Below are positions 7,197-15,534 of a stretch of 20,736 bases of DNA, one piece after another (the stretch's first letter is position 1; each line of letters opens with the position of its first letter). Under the pieces are notes generated by a model. That model worked only from the letters and a program-made list of their open reading frames with translations, was not told where the DNA came from and did no database searches. Source of the DNA: an uncultured Treponema sp. (GTDB taxonomy: Bacteria > Spirochaetota > Spirochaetia > Treponematales > Treponemataceae); the NCBI GenBank assembly GCA_938039145.1, contig CALHVG010000037.1, forward strand, positions 1-20,736. Direction: 5' to 3'. The position numbers and the translations under genes are program-made.

Positions 7197-9193
7197 TTTT
7201 GTCTCCGTGGAATGGAAAGCTCGTGTTCGTACATCACTAACGATGATTTTCCGTTGTCCCCGGCTGATTCTTTCAGGGCTGTAACTTTTATTCTTGATTC
7301 TGCGTTCCGGTTTGCTATGTATCTGAATGAGATTTCTTTTGGCGGATTTACCGGAAGCCTGAAATAATCCTTGGATTCTGTCTTGTCTGATATGTAGTCA
7401 TTATCAGAGTACATAACAGGATTTCCCGAATCCGAGGAAAGCGCAACCTCGACGTTCCTGCATTCTTCTTTTGTCCGAATTGTGATAAGCCTTGTCGTCT
7501 CTCCGAAATATGTCTTGTCCTTTACGTCAATTTCTATGAAATCATTCCCATTTTTTTCGATTGTAAGCGTTTCTTTTTTTTCTTTTTGAATCTTGTACTT
7601 TTTGGGAATCATAAGATTTGAGGTGAAGGTGAGTGCAAGGAAAATAGCGAATGCCGCAGAAATCCAAAGTGCATTCTGAATGTAAAAATGCCTTGTGCTT
7701 TTATTCGAGTTTTGCCATTTTTGGTTCAGGCGGACTAAAATTCTTAGCCACATTATTTCGAACGGCACAATAAGAAACGATATTATAAGGTTTATCCCGA
7801 TTCCGCTTTTTACCAAAAGCATGATTCCGTCGGTTTTGGAGAATTTTATGAGCTGTATGGCGTACGGAACAAAAGGAAGGACAAGCACAAGGAAAGTCGA
7901 GGACATTGTGAGCGTGTGCTTTTCCGGGCGGGTTACATATATAAGTGCGTATTCAAGCGCAAAAAGGTAGAAAAGCGATATGTCCAGCGAAATGAAAAAC
8001 ACAAGGTTTATGATTGCGCATATCGTAAGGATATACGAATACGCCTTTAGTTCGATAAACCTTCGTGTTTTTAACGTCGCAAAGAACGTTACGGAACTTA
8101 TGCTGAAAGCGATTACAATTTTTATGACAACCTGAATGTATACGTTTATGCCGATTATAGCCGAAACGGCGAGCGTCAAAAGCTGCGCCATGAACAGGGA
8201 AAGCACTGTCGCCGCCACGGTAAGCGGAATCACGTACCACAGTTTTTTTACGTCCTTGGTCAGTTTTTCGCCCGTTTTTTTTGACACGAACGAAAACTCG
8301 CACAGCACAAAGAGGCTTAAAAACGAAAACGCAAGGAATAGCGTCGTGGTAAGTTTTTCGCTTGTGCTGAAGAATTTTTTCCCGATTTTTATAAGGTTTG
8401 CTCTTCTGTCGGGATTCACGCTTTTTTCGTTCGGTATGTTTTTTACGATGCATTCAACGAATTCGGGGATTTTTTTGACGGTTTCTGGTTTTGAAGAAAT
8501 ATTTACGGCGATTGAAGGAAGCCCCGCCTGAAAAAAAATGTCCGCCCTTTCATCAGTTTTTAAAAAGCCATCTTCGTAAAGGAATGTGATTAATCCCGCC
8601 TCGATCGAATAGTCCTCTTTTACCGAGGCGAACGAATTTGCCGCAAGTTTAACAAGATATGTCGGGGACGCGCCCGTGTTTCCGCCCGGAATTATGGAAT
8701 TCCTTGAAGAAAGACGTATGCATATCGCCGTCTTTGAGGCAGCATCCGAAACTGCGGAGGAAAAACGTTCCGCTCCTGTTATTTTTCCTTTCCACGAGAA
8801 AACTTCGTCGCCATATGTGAACACAACGGAAACTTTTACCTTTCGCTCGATATTTTTTATTTTTTTTGAAATTTCAGCAAGAATCCTTTCCTTGTCGTGG
8901 AAGTCTTCCACACGGAACACAAGAAAAAGTTCCGAAAGTTCTGCGTCATTTTTTTTTGAAGGCTCGATTTTTTTTCCCGCATTTACCGGGAATGTGTCGA
9001 TAATGTTGAACGGAAATGCGTTGCTCTCGTTGAATACCAGGCTCTGGGTTTCTGGAGATGAACCGTTTTTTTCGAGGATTGAAAACAGCCTTTCGCATTT
9101 TTCGAACCCCGAAGAGGCGATCAGCCTTGTTCCGTTAAAGAAAAGACAGATTATGAGACAGAGTGTTTTGAAGAATTTTCTGTTTTTCTTCAT
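7193..9193 (-). CDS. Polytopic membrane protein of unknown function, possibly M28-peptidase-derived
   Basis: I do not recognise this 666-residue protein as a named family. An N-terminal signal or anchor (residues 1-25) precedes an extracytoplasmic alpha/beta region of ~250 residues. About seven or eight membrane segments then span ~281-560, followed by a C-terminal extracytoplasmic domain (~560-666) rich in predicted beta strands. In the N-terminal region, LVFRVEDFHDKERI and FFQAGLPSIAVN resemble the core strands and the F-x-x-A-G-x-P-x segment of M28 zinc peptidases. The metal-binding His/Asp/Glu set is not evident, so any such domain is probably inactive. The arrangement of M28-like domain plus multi-pass region recalls GPAA1-type proteins; this is a weak inference. 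It is the first gene of a two-gene unit with dinB. No Shine-Dalgarno precedes the ATG, and a TATAAT box lies 9 nt upstream. Confidence 0.75.
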   Translation of the reverse strand: MKKNRKFFKTLCLIICLFFNGTRLIASSGFEKCERLFSILEKNGSSPETQSLVFNESNAFPFNIIDTFPVNAGKKIEPSKKNDAELSELFLVFRVEDFHDKERILAEISKKIKNIERKVKVSVVFTYGDEVFSWKGKITGAERFSSAVSDAASKTAICIRLSSRNSIIPGGNTGASPTYLVKLAANSFASVKEDYSIEAGLITFLYEDGFLKTDERADIFFQAGLPSIAVNISSKPETVKKIPEFVECIVKNIPNEKSVNPDRRANLIKIGKKFFSTSEKLTTTLFLAFSFLSLFVLCEFSFVSKKTGEKLTKDVKKLWYVIPLTVAATVLSLFMAQLLTLAVSAIIGINVYIQVVIKIVIAFSISSVTFFATLKTRRFIELKAYSYILTICAIINLVFFISLDISLFYLFALEYALIYVTRPEKHTLTMSSTFLVLVLPFVPYAIQLIKFSKTDGIMLLVKSGIGINLIISFLIVPFEIMWLRILVRLNQKWQNSNKSTRHFYIQNALWISAAFAIFLALTFTSNLMIPKKYKIQKEKKETLTIEKNGNDFIEIDVKDKTYFGETTRLITIRTKEECRNVEVALSSDSGNPVMYSDNDYISDKTESKDYFRLPVNPPKEISFRYIANRNAESRIKVTALKESAGDNGKSSLVMYEHELSIPRRQK

Positions 9194-9202
9194 CGATATT
9201 GG

Positions 9203-9230
9203 ATTATAAACGAATACGAGTTCATTGCAA
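9203..9230 (-). promoter_or_regulatory. Sigma70-type promoter for the membrane gene/dinB unit
   Basis: On the minus strand TTGCAA (9230-9225) and TATAAT (9208-9203) are separated by 16 nt. The predicted start, about 9196, leaves only some 3 nt before ATG at 9193, and no ribosome binding site is present. The transcript is therefore likely leaderless. The same TTGCAA is used by the divergent promoter on the plus strand. Confidence 0.6.
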
Positions 9231-9253
9231 ATAGCTTGAATATCGGATATACT
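9225..9253 (+). promoter_or_regulatory. Sigma70-type promoter for the 9276-14505 operon
   Basis: TTGCAA (9225-9230), a 17-nt spacer and TATACT (9248-9253) form a good vegetative promoter. The start site would be about 9260, followed by a 16-nt leader with TAGGAG at 9261-9266, 9 nt before the GTG start. Because TTGCAA is its own reverse complement, it also serves as the -35 of the minus-strand promoter. Confidence 0.65.
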
Positions 9254-9275
9254 GGAGTTCTAGGAGTATTTAATA

Positions 9276-10442
9276 GTGTCTGCCGCTGCTAAAAAACTAA
9301 TGCTTGAGTTGCCGCTTAAAGTCATTTTGACGGAAGACGGTGCGTCCAATTTTATCAGCCACAAAAAACGTCTGATGCGTTTTAGGTTGGCGGACAACAT
9401 TGACGAATACGGTATTTCGCTTAACAAATTTTCTCCGCAGTCGATTCAAAGTATGCTGCTTTTGGATTATATCTCGAAAATCGAGATTTCCATGCCTGAG
9501 TTCGTCTCTTCAAGGCAGGAAGTGATGGATCTTTCGAAGATTATCGTGTATTCACTCCTGTATAAGCAGTTTGACAGGGAAGTCTATTCCGCTTTGATTC
9601 AGTGCGACTGCGTAAGGACGTACAACAGAAAAAATCCAGCGCATCTTATAGACGAACGCACAAAAATGAGCGAAAAACAGCTTCGTTCCCTTTTGCAGAA
9701 CAAGGACGGAGTTATAAATTCCATCAGAAAAGAGATACTGGATCCTGTGTGGGCTGAAATCTGCGAGAACAAGGATTTTTCTATCGAGGAAAAAAACATA
9801 TATATGCTCATGTCCGAAAAGTTCATGAACAGACTCAGCCTTATGAACTGGTATCTCATAATGCTTTTCCATAAATCCGACGGCTTTCTGGATATGCTTG
9901 ATTCCATAAGGAAACTTCTTTCCGCATACATGGAAAAATCCAAGGTCGCCGAATACATATCGGTGATGGTGATGGAACTTGCGCTCAACAGCGAGAACGC
10001 AAATATCCGTAAAGAAGCAAAAAATATGTTTCCTTCGACGGACGACATAAATTCCCTGCTTCTTGCGCCGGAAACAAGGGCGAAGATAATCAAGGAACTT
10101 TTGAAAAAAAGGGTGCTTGTGTCCGTTCAATGGAAACTTGGCGGCGGTTCGTCCTCGATTGGAAAACAGGGACGGCTTCAGATTACGCTTTACAACAAGG
10201 ACGACGAATTCCAGGAAGTGAAAGACAACATTGAAACAAAGATGGTCGCCGACACCCATAAACGGACTCTGATTGATTTTTACAGGGAACTTCCCGACGG
10301 TCAGGAAGGAACGGATCTTGGGCTTTATTATCTTTCATACCTTGACGATGCGTGCAAGAAGGTGAACGTAAAGTTCGATTCCCTTGTAAACCAGTTCTCC
10401 GCGAGCGAACTTACCGTAATCAACTTGATATTCAATTTCTGA
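9276..10442 (+). CDS. Conserved-type hypothetical protein with a degenerate GHKL-ATPase-like C-terminal region
   Basis: GTG start at 9276 is supported by TAGGAG 9 nt upstream and a promoter beyond it. The 388-residue protein has no signal peptide or membrane segment. I do not recognise the N-terminal ~215 residues, which are mostly helical. The C-terminal region follows the order of a histidine-kinase ATPase domain. Residues 228-249 (ISVMVMELALNSENANIRKE) resemble the N box. Strands at 281-317 (VLVSVQWKL and GRLQITLYN) follow. EGTDLGLYYL (344-353) resembles the G2 box. A closing strand, ELTVINLIFNF, ends the protein. There is no clear phosphoacceptor His or G1 motif (DxGxG). It could be a non-catalytic ATPase-fold protein or an anti-sigma-type regulator; this is pattern-level inference. 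It heads a five-gene operon with a lipoprotein 3 nt downstream. Confidence 0.7.
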   Translation: MSAAAKKLMLELPLKVILTEDGASNFISHKKRLMRFRLADNIDEYGISLNKFSPQSIQSMLLLDYISKIEISMPEFVSSRQEVMDLSKIIVYSLLYKQFDREVYSALIQCDCVRTYNRKNPAHLIDERTKMSEKQLRSLLQNKDGVINSIRKEILDPVWAEICENKDFSIEEKNIYMLMSEKFMNRLSLMNWYLIMLFHKSDGFLDMLDSIRKLLSAYMEKSKVAEYISVMVMELALNSENANIRKEAKNMFPSTDDINSLLLAPETRAKIIKELLKKRVLVSVQWKLGGGSSSIGKQGRLQITLYNKDDEFQEVKDNIETKMVADTHKRTLIDFYRELPDGQEGTDLGLYYLSYLDDACKKVNVKFDSLVNQFSASELTVINLIFNF

Positions 10443-10445
10443 TTT

Positions 10446-11174
10446 ATGGAATGTAGTGTCTCTTTTTTAGTTGATTTAAAAAATCGCGCGAAGTTTTTTT
10501 TCAGCCGGACGTATTTTTTTGTTCTGTGCGGATTGTGGATTTTGTTTGTTCCGCTTGTCTCTTGCTCGGATTCCGAACCGAGGCTTGTGTCGGCATCGGG
10601 CTACGTAATATTTGATTACGCCGACGATGAAAGTTTTCCCACGCAGCGTTTCGCCGTGTTCCTTGAGGCATCAAGCGATGTGCGTCGGGTTTCTTCGATT
10701 AGCGTAACTTCACGGGAAAACTCATATCAATGGAACTGCCGTGAGCCGACTGTTTTTTCAAGCGACAGTAGAATGTGGGCTGGATATTCCTTTTTTGTAA
10801 GTCCCGTCGGCTCTTCCGTTCCTAGGGGGGTGTACGATGTCCGATATGTTGATTCAAGGGAAAAATTTTATGATTTGGTGCTTCGCCTTGACTATAGGAC
10901 CGACATAATGACGTGCAAAGCCTGCGACATTGAAAAACTTCTTGACGATTATAAAAAAGAAATTGCGGTCTATGACGGAAACAATGTGCTTGTGTATTTC
11001 GGCGAAATTGATTCTTCTTGGAAAACGCCTAAAAAAATTTTTTCGACATTCAGGAATTCAGCAAGTTACAGAAAATGTATTGTAGACTCTTCCTCGAATT
11101 CGATATGCATTCTTCCGCCTGTGTACAAGGACGCTTCAAAGAATTCGGAAGGCGTTTCTGCTTCCGGCGGCTGA
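10446..11174 (+). CDS. Small putative lipoprotein of unknown function
   Basis: The 242-residue product has a charged N-region, a hydrophobic stretch (~22-38, YFFVLCGLWILFVPL) and the lipobox LVSC followed by Ser-Asp, so it is predicted to be lipidated at Cys40. I recognise no domain in the mature part. It is rich in beta-type alternation and aromatic residues, with a cysteine pair in CKACD. The ATG is only 3 nt after the previous stop and has no evident Shine-Dalgarno, so translation probably depends on reinitiation by ribosomes leaving the upstream gene. It lies directly before trmB. A second lipoprotein of similar size closes the same operon after ligA. Their signal regions have the same plan, but I see no convincing similarity in the mature parts. 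Confidence 0.72.
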   Translation: MECSVSFLVDLKNRAKFFFSRTYFFVLCGLWILFVPLVSCSDSEPRLVSASGYVIFDYADDESFPTQRFAVFLEASSDVRRVSSISVTSRENSYQWNCREPTVFSSDSRMWAGYSFFVSPVGSSVPRGVYDVRYVDSREKFYDLVLRLDYRTDIMTCKACDIEKLLDDYKKEIAVYDGNNVLVYFGEIDSSWKTPKKIFSTFRNSASYRKCIVDSSSNSICILPPVYKDASKNSEGVSASGG

Positions 11175-11191
11175 TTTTCAGGAGAGACGAT

Positions 11192-11905
11192 TTGCATGAT
11201 TTTGGTTTTGGACATTCTTTGTCCGATGACAAAAACAACCCTATGCGCACAATAAAGACATACGTGCTAAGAAAAGGGCGCATGACTCAGGCTCAGGAAA
11301 GGGATTATTCCGAACTTTCCCATGTGTGGTGCATTCCCTACAGCGAGGAAAAACTGAACCTAATCGATGTATTCGGAAACACAAATCCTGTTGTGGTTGA
11401 GATTGGTTTTGGAATGGGAACGGCGACGGCTCTTATAGCCGAAAAAAATCCCGACATAAACTACATAGGCATAGAAGTCCACACACCCGGCGTGGGGCGT
11501 CTTCTTGGCGAGATAAAAAACCGCGGACTTAAAAATCTTTACATTATCGAACACGATGCCATCGAAGTTCTTGAGAACATGATAGGAGATTCCAGCCTGA
11601 GCGGTTTCCATGTGTTTTTTCCAGATCCGTGGCAGAAAAAAAAGCACCACAAAAGAAGAATGATGAAAAGACCCAATACGGAACTTTTTGCAAGAAAACT
11701 TGCTTCCGGCGGATACATATATTTTGTTACGGACTGGTTTGAGTACGCAGAGTTCGCCATGGAAGAACTTAGGGAAACTTCAGGGCTTCACAATAAATAC
11801 GATTCGTTTGCCGCAAGCCAAGATTGGAGGCCTATCACAAAGTTCGAGAAAAAAGGCATTGATGCGGAAAGGAAAATATCGGAGCTTTATTTCATAAAAG
11901 ACTAA
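11192..11905 (+). CDS. trmB: tRNA (guanine-N7-)-methyltransferase TrmB
   Basis: TrmB uses S-adenosylmethionine to make m7G46 in tRNA variable loops. From the TTG start the protein is 237 residues. The SAM-binding motif I is EIGFGMG (70-76), and GIEVHTPGVG (93-102) follows motif II. The family hallmark PDPWQKKKHHKRR covers 144-156. TDWFEYAEFAM and RPITKFEKKG complete the signature. I chose TTG 11192 because AGGAG at 11180-11184 lies 7 nt upstream and the frame then starts 17 nt after the previous stop. ATG 11243 would also preserve all motifs (220 residues) but has no ribosome binding site. The open frame further back to 11075 overlaps the lipoprotein gene and is not likely to be used. Confidence 0.94.
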   Translation: MHDFGFGHSLSDDKNNPMRTIKTYVLRKGRMTQAQERDYSELSHVWCIPYSEEKLNLIDVFGNTNPVVVEIGFGMGTATALIAEKNPDINYIGIEVHTPGVGRLLGEIKNRGLKNLYIIEHDAIEVLENMIGDSSLSGFHVFFPDPWQKKKHHKRRMMKRPNTELFARKLASGGYIYFVTDWFEYAEFAMEELRETSGLHNKYDSFAASQDWRPITKFEKKGIDAERKISELYFIKD

Positions 11906-11945
11906 AAACTATGATTTTGTAGACTGATTTTTAGGGGTTTTTGCA

Positions 11946-13898
11946 ATGAACGACTTGTTTGACCTTGACGAGGTGCAGAAAAAAAACGACAGCCTTGCAA
12001 GGGTAAGGGAACTTGAAAAACTCATCTTCCGTTACCAGAAATCCTATTATGACGGCGAAGGCGAAATTTCAGACGAAGATTTTGATGCTCTGTGGGATGA
12101 ACTGAAAGAACTCGATCCTGACAATGAACTTTTAAAGAAAATCGGTTCTGATTCAGGGACGTTTGAAAAATCTTTCCACATCATGCCTATGGGAAGCCAG
12201 GAAAAGGCTGCGAATCCCGAACAGTTTTTGGCTTGGACAGTAAGCCATCCTTATTCCGAATATCTTGTCGAATACAAACTGGACGGCGCTTCGCTTGAAC
12301 TCCAGTACAAAAACGGAAGACTTGACAAGGCTGTCACCAGGGGAGACGGCAGCGTTGGAGACGTAATCACGGAAAACGCAAAAAAGATGAAAGGTGTCCT
12401 TCATGCCTTAAATGACGCAGGCGGAATCGTGGATTTTACGGGAGGGGTGAGGGGCGAAGTCATCATGACTCATGACGTGCATAAAAAACTTTATTCCGAC
12501 AAGGCGAACTGCAGAAATGCCGCAAACGGTCTTATGAGGCGGAAATCCGGCGAAGGCTCTGAAAACCTCATGCTTATCGTGTACGACGCTCTTTCGTCCG
12601 ACGGAGAAAATCCGTTTTCCGACGAAGAGGAAAAAATTCTTTGGCTTGGCAAGATGGGATTTTTCACAGTTCCCATAAAAATATGCAAAAGTCCTGAGGA
12701 AGTCATAGATTATCGCTCCAAGGTTATGGGCATAAGAAAATCCCTTGACTATGACATAGACGGTCTTGTCGTGAAGGAAAGAGTCATAAATCTTGAGGAT
12801 GCAAGGCGGAATCGTCCTGATAGGCAGATTGCGTTCAAATTCAGCCTTGAGGAGGCTCTTAGTACGCTAAGGAATGTGGAGTGGAGCCAAAACGGCTCTA
12901 CGTACACTCCTGTCGCTATTTTTGACGAAGTGGAACTTAACGGAACAAAAGTTCAGCGAGCAAGCCTTTCAAATCCGGATGTGATGAGGCTTCTTGGGAT
13001 AAAGATTGGCTGCAAGGTCGTTGTTGTAAAGCGAGGGGAGATAATTCCAAAGATAGAATATGCGATACACGAAGAGCCGGAAACTGAACGCGAGGTGGAA
13101 TACCCTTCAGTATGCGAAACCTGCTCGTCTGTGCTTGTTGACGATGGAAGCCGTCTTTACTGCCCAAACAAGACTTGTCAAAAGCGAATGTTCCATCAGA
13201 TAACAAAATGGGTTCAGTGCGTAGATATCCGGGACATTGGAGATGCGCTTCTTGAAAATCTTTTTGACTCCGGACGGGTTAGAGCCATAAGCGACCTGTA
13301 CACTCTTACGGAAGAAGAGCTTTCTCCGTTTTTTCTGAACGAAGAAAGTCTTTCGAAGGAAAAAAAATCCCTTGGAGCGCAAAAAGTTCTTTCTTCCATA
13401 CAGAACCATAGAGAAATTCCTCTTTCTTCGTTTGTGGCGGGTTTTGACATCGAAGGATTCGGCGAGACGACTGTTGAAAAACTCGTCCGGTCAGGCTACG
13501 ACAGTCTTGAAAAACTCCTTGACCTAAAAAAAGAGGACATAGAGGCTGTGTACGGTTTTGCCGAGAAGATGGCGCTTTCGATTATTCAAGGTTTTTCTGA
13601 TAACAAAAGCGAAATGCTGCGTCTTTCTGAAAAATACGTCATGATAAAAAAGGAAAATGGCGGAAGCCTTGCGGGAAAGTCTTTTTGTTTCACTGGAGAA
13701 CTTAGGACTATGAATAGGCTTACCGCAGAAAAAATGGTCAAGGAACTTGGAGCTACATGTAAATCATCGGTAACAAGGGATCTTTCCTATCTTGTTACGA
13801 ACGACCCTGAAAGCGGCTCTTCAAAGAATTTAAAAGCCAAGAAATTAGGCATTCCTGTAATCAGCGAAGATGAATTTATCAAGATTGTCGGAAAATAA
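11946..13898 (+). CDS. ligA: NAD+-dependent DNA ligase LigA
   Basis: LigA seals nicks in DNA during replication and repair, using NAD+. The 650-residue product has the full bacterial plan. Domain Ia comes first (Y30-W50, YQKSYYDGEGEISDEDFD), then the adenylated lysine K111 in EYKLDGAS. SGEGSENL (201-208) and DYDIDGLVVK (268-277) belong to the nucleotidyltransferase core, and IAFKF (295-299) to its last motif. An OB fold is followed by a four-cysteine zinc finger (C390, C393, C406, C411), helix-hairpin-helix repeats (~420-575) and a C-terminal BRCT domain (~593-650). All catalytic elements appear intact. AGGGG (11933-11937) lies 8 nt before the ATG. The gap from trmB is 40 nt with no terminator. 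The next gene begins inside its last 29 nt. Confidence 0.97.
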   Translation: MNDLFDLDEVQKKNDSLARVRELEKLIFRYQKSYYDGEGEISDEDFDALWDELKELDPDNELLKKIGSDSGTFEKSFHIMPMGSQEKAANPEQFLAWTVSHPYSEYLVEYKLDGASLELQYKNGRLDKAVTRGDGSVGDVITENAKKMKGVLHALNDAGGIVDFTGGVRGEVIMTHDVHKKLYSDKANCRNAANGLMRRKSGEGSENLMLIVYDALSSDGENPFSDEEEKILWLGKMGFFTVPIKICKSPEEVIDYRSKVMGIRKSLDYDIDGLVVKERVINLEDARRNRPDRQIAFKFSLEEALSTLRNVEWSQNGSTYTPVAIFDEVELNGTKVQRASLSNPDVMRLLGIKIGCKVVVVKRGEIIPKIEYAIHEEPETEREVEYPSVCETCSSVLVDDGSRLYCPNKTCQKRMFHQITKWVQCVDIRDIGDALLENLFDSGRVRAISDLYTLTEEELSPFFLNEESLSKEKKSLGAQKVLSSIQNHREIPLSSFVAGFDIEGFGETTVEKLVRSGYDSLEKLLDLKKEDIEAVYGFAEKMALSIIQGFSDNKSEMLRLSEKYVMIKKENGGSLAGKSFCFTGELRTMNRLTAEKMVKELGATCKSSVTRDLSYLVTNDPESGSSKNLKAKKLGIPVISEDEFIKIVGK

Positions 13899-14505
13899 AT
13901 TTTCCGTTGGCGTCGTAATCTTCAATTTGCTTTTTTCTCTTGTTCTTGTGATTTTTTTTGTAAATGTTGTAATTTTTATGGGCTGTTTTTCTGCAGGCGA
14001 GCGTGTGAATCCTGTGGCGACGGAACTTGTTCGTCTTGTTGTGTACGGCTCTTCCGAGCGGGAGGGACTAAATACTGTAAGCGCAAGGATTTCGCTCCTT
14101 GATACGTCGGGAAACGAAATCTCCGTGATAGAGCGTTCATGGCTAGGCTCGTATCTTTCAATCGAATTTATGTGTGCGGACATATATGGAAAAAGATATT
14201 ATTTCCCCTATATGGTAAAAGGGACGGAAACCATAGCGGAAAAAGGAAGTTTTTCGATAAAGCGGAAAGGAACTTGCCTTTTTCCGTATTTCATCGATAA
14301 CGGAAGATGTTTTTTGTATGCCCAACCGGACGAACGCTCTAAAAAAGGCCTTTACATGATTTCAAGGCTTTCAAAAAATCCCATAGCATTTTATCTTACA
14401 AAAAACGCTTTCCGTGTGAACGTAAGCCTTGCCCGATGCGAAAGCGGCGCATATTACGGAATATATTTGGGCGAGGACGGAAAGCTGATTCTTAAAAACG
14501 AATAA
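13870..14505 (+). CDS. Small putative lipoprotein overlapping the end of ligA
   Basis: The 211-residue protein starts with a long hydrophobic segment (~14-38) ending in IFMGC then Phe-Ser, which reads as a relaxed spirochaete-type lipobox with Cys39 lipidated. I recognise no domain in the mature part, which alternates beta-type strands with charged turns. The ATG lies within ligA (29-nt overlap) and is preceded only by GCGAAG, so translation may depend on ligA translation. The overlap makes it the obligate last gene of the operon. It ends 4 nt from the end of the convergent M23 peptidase gene. An uncleaved N-terminal membrane anchor is the alternative reading. Confidence 0.68.
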   Translation: MNLSRLSENKFSVGVVIFNLLFSLVLVIFFVNVVIFMGCFSAGERVNPVATELVRLVVYGSSEREGLNTVSARISLLDTSGNEISVIERSWLGSYLSIEFMCADIYGKRYYFPYMVKGTETIAEKGSFSIKRKGTCLFPYFIDNGRCFLYAQPDERSKKGLYMISRLSKNPIAFYLTKNAFRVNVSLARCESGAYYGIYLGEDGKLILKNE

Positions 14506-14509
14506 TTTT

Positions 14510-15487
14510 TCAGTTTTCAGAGCCTTCGAAGGTGTAGTTTTTCCTGAAAAAGTCAGGTTTTACAGCTCCTGCGTTCAGCCGGACTTCCCAGTGAAGGTGC
14601 GGCCCGGTTGCAAGCCCTGTAGAACCTGAAAGTCCGATTTTTTCTCCGCTTTTTACCCGGTCGCCCTCTTTTACATTCAGGGAACTTAGGTGATAGTAAA
14701 GGCTGTAAAGCCCCGGAAGATGTTCAATTACTACAGACCAGCCCGTAGAAATCCTGAATTCAGCCAAAACCACTTTTCCTTCCTGAGCGGCGCGGACTTC
14801 CGTTCCTTCCGGAACTCCGTAGTCGTCTCCGTAGTGCAGTGAAGTTTCCGTCTTTCCGTTTGAATATCTGAATATGCGCCTGTCGCCGTAGAATGCGGTC
14901 ATCCTTTCAGAGGACACGGGCTTTACGAACGGTTTTAGCGAATACACGGAAGTCTCGTCCACTGTTCCAAGGATTTTGTTCAGTTTTTCGATTTGTGAAA
15001 GCCGCTCCGCCGACATATTCTGCTTTATTCCTGTGTTCTTTGCGTTCAGGTCTATCGTCTCTTCTATGAATTTCACGTCGTTCATCGAAAACGGAAGAAG
15101 AAGTTCCTTGTCCTCGGATTCGGGAATGGAGATAAGAATTTTAACCTGATAGTCCTTGTCGGCTTTGAGCCAGCTTGAAAGAGGGATGCCCGAAAGAAAT
15201 TCCTTGTAGTTTTTTCTGCTTCTCTGCGGAAGAAGATAAAAGCCGGAATTTTCGATTTTTTTTCCGCCGGACCAAAGCTGAAGAACCGATTTTACCTCAG
15301 GAAGGGATTTTTTTCCTGAGTTTTTTCCGGGTTTTATGCTGAGCCTTGCAAAAATCGCCTCTCCGGGCTTTGCCTCCTCGTTGTATGTTACGCTTCCTGC
15401 GTAAAATTCTTCTTGGAACGTAAGCGTGGTCGAATGAACGCCGGCAAAGACCAAAAGCAATACGGAAAAAACAAAATTTCTTTTCAT
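14510..15487 (-). CDS. M23-family (LytM-type) murein endopeptidase, secreted
   Basis: M23 peptidases are zinc enzymes that cut peptide cross-links in peptidoglycan. The 325-residue precursor has a signal peptide (1-19, ending VFAGVHS). An N-terminal domain of ~150 residues that I do not recognise follows, then a linker helix and the catalytic domain (~195-315). The zinc ligands H218 and D222 (HYGDD) and H299 in GPHLHW are present, as are H266 in YYHLSS and H297, so the protein is predicted to be active. A promoter (TTGAAA, 17 nt, TATACA) and AGAGAGG 6 nt before the ATG indicate independent expression. It converges on the lipoprotein gene with 4 nt between, so neither has room for a separate terminator. 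Confidence 0.92.
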   Translation of the reverse strand: MKRNFVFSVLLLVFAGVHSTTLTFQEEFYAGSVTYNEEAKPGEAIFARLSIKPGKNSGKKSLPEVKSVLQLWSGGKKIENSGFYLLPQRSRKNYKEFLSGIPLSSWLKADKDYQVKILISIPESEDKELLLPFSMNDVKFIEETIDLNAKNTGIKQNMSAERLSQIEKLNKILGTVDETSVYSLKPFVKPVSSERMTAFYGDRRIFRYSNGKTETSLHYGDDYGVPEGTEVRAAQEGKVVLAEFRISTGWSVVIEHLPGLYSLYYHLSSLNVKEGDRVKSGEKIGLSGSTGLATGPHLHWEVRLNAGAVKPDFFRKNYTFEGSEN

Positions 15488-15505
15488 GATGAACCTCTCT
15501 TGTAT

Positions 15506-15534
15506 TGTATAGCCTGAATTTGTATTTTTTTCAA
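15506..15534 (-). promoter_or_regulatory. Promoter of the M23 peptidase gene
   Basis: On the minus strand TTGAAA (15534-15529), a 17-nt spacer and TATACA (15511-15506) lie just upstream of the AGAGAGG ribosome binding site (15500-15494). The predicted start site, about 15499, leaves a leader of roughly 12 nt. The 94-nt spacer behind recJ shows no convincing intrinsic terminator, so read-through from recJ is possible. Confidence 0.55.

Noticed and set aside
8676..9209. 177-codon plus-strand frame antisense to the membrane protein gene
   Set aside because: Ser/Phe-rich shadow of the opposite strand with no start signal; it would also run through the divergent promoter.
9552..10259. 235-codon minus-strand frame opposite the GHKL-like gene
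   Set aside because: His/Phe-rich antisense composition, no ribosome binding site, and the plus-strand frame has a promoter, SD and coherent protein.
11075..11191. Upstream extension of trmB to ATG 11075
   Set aside because: It would overlap the lipoprotein gene by ~100 nt, adds residues absent from the family, and lacks a ribosome binding site, whereas TTG 11192 has AGGAG at 7 nt.
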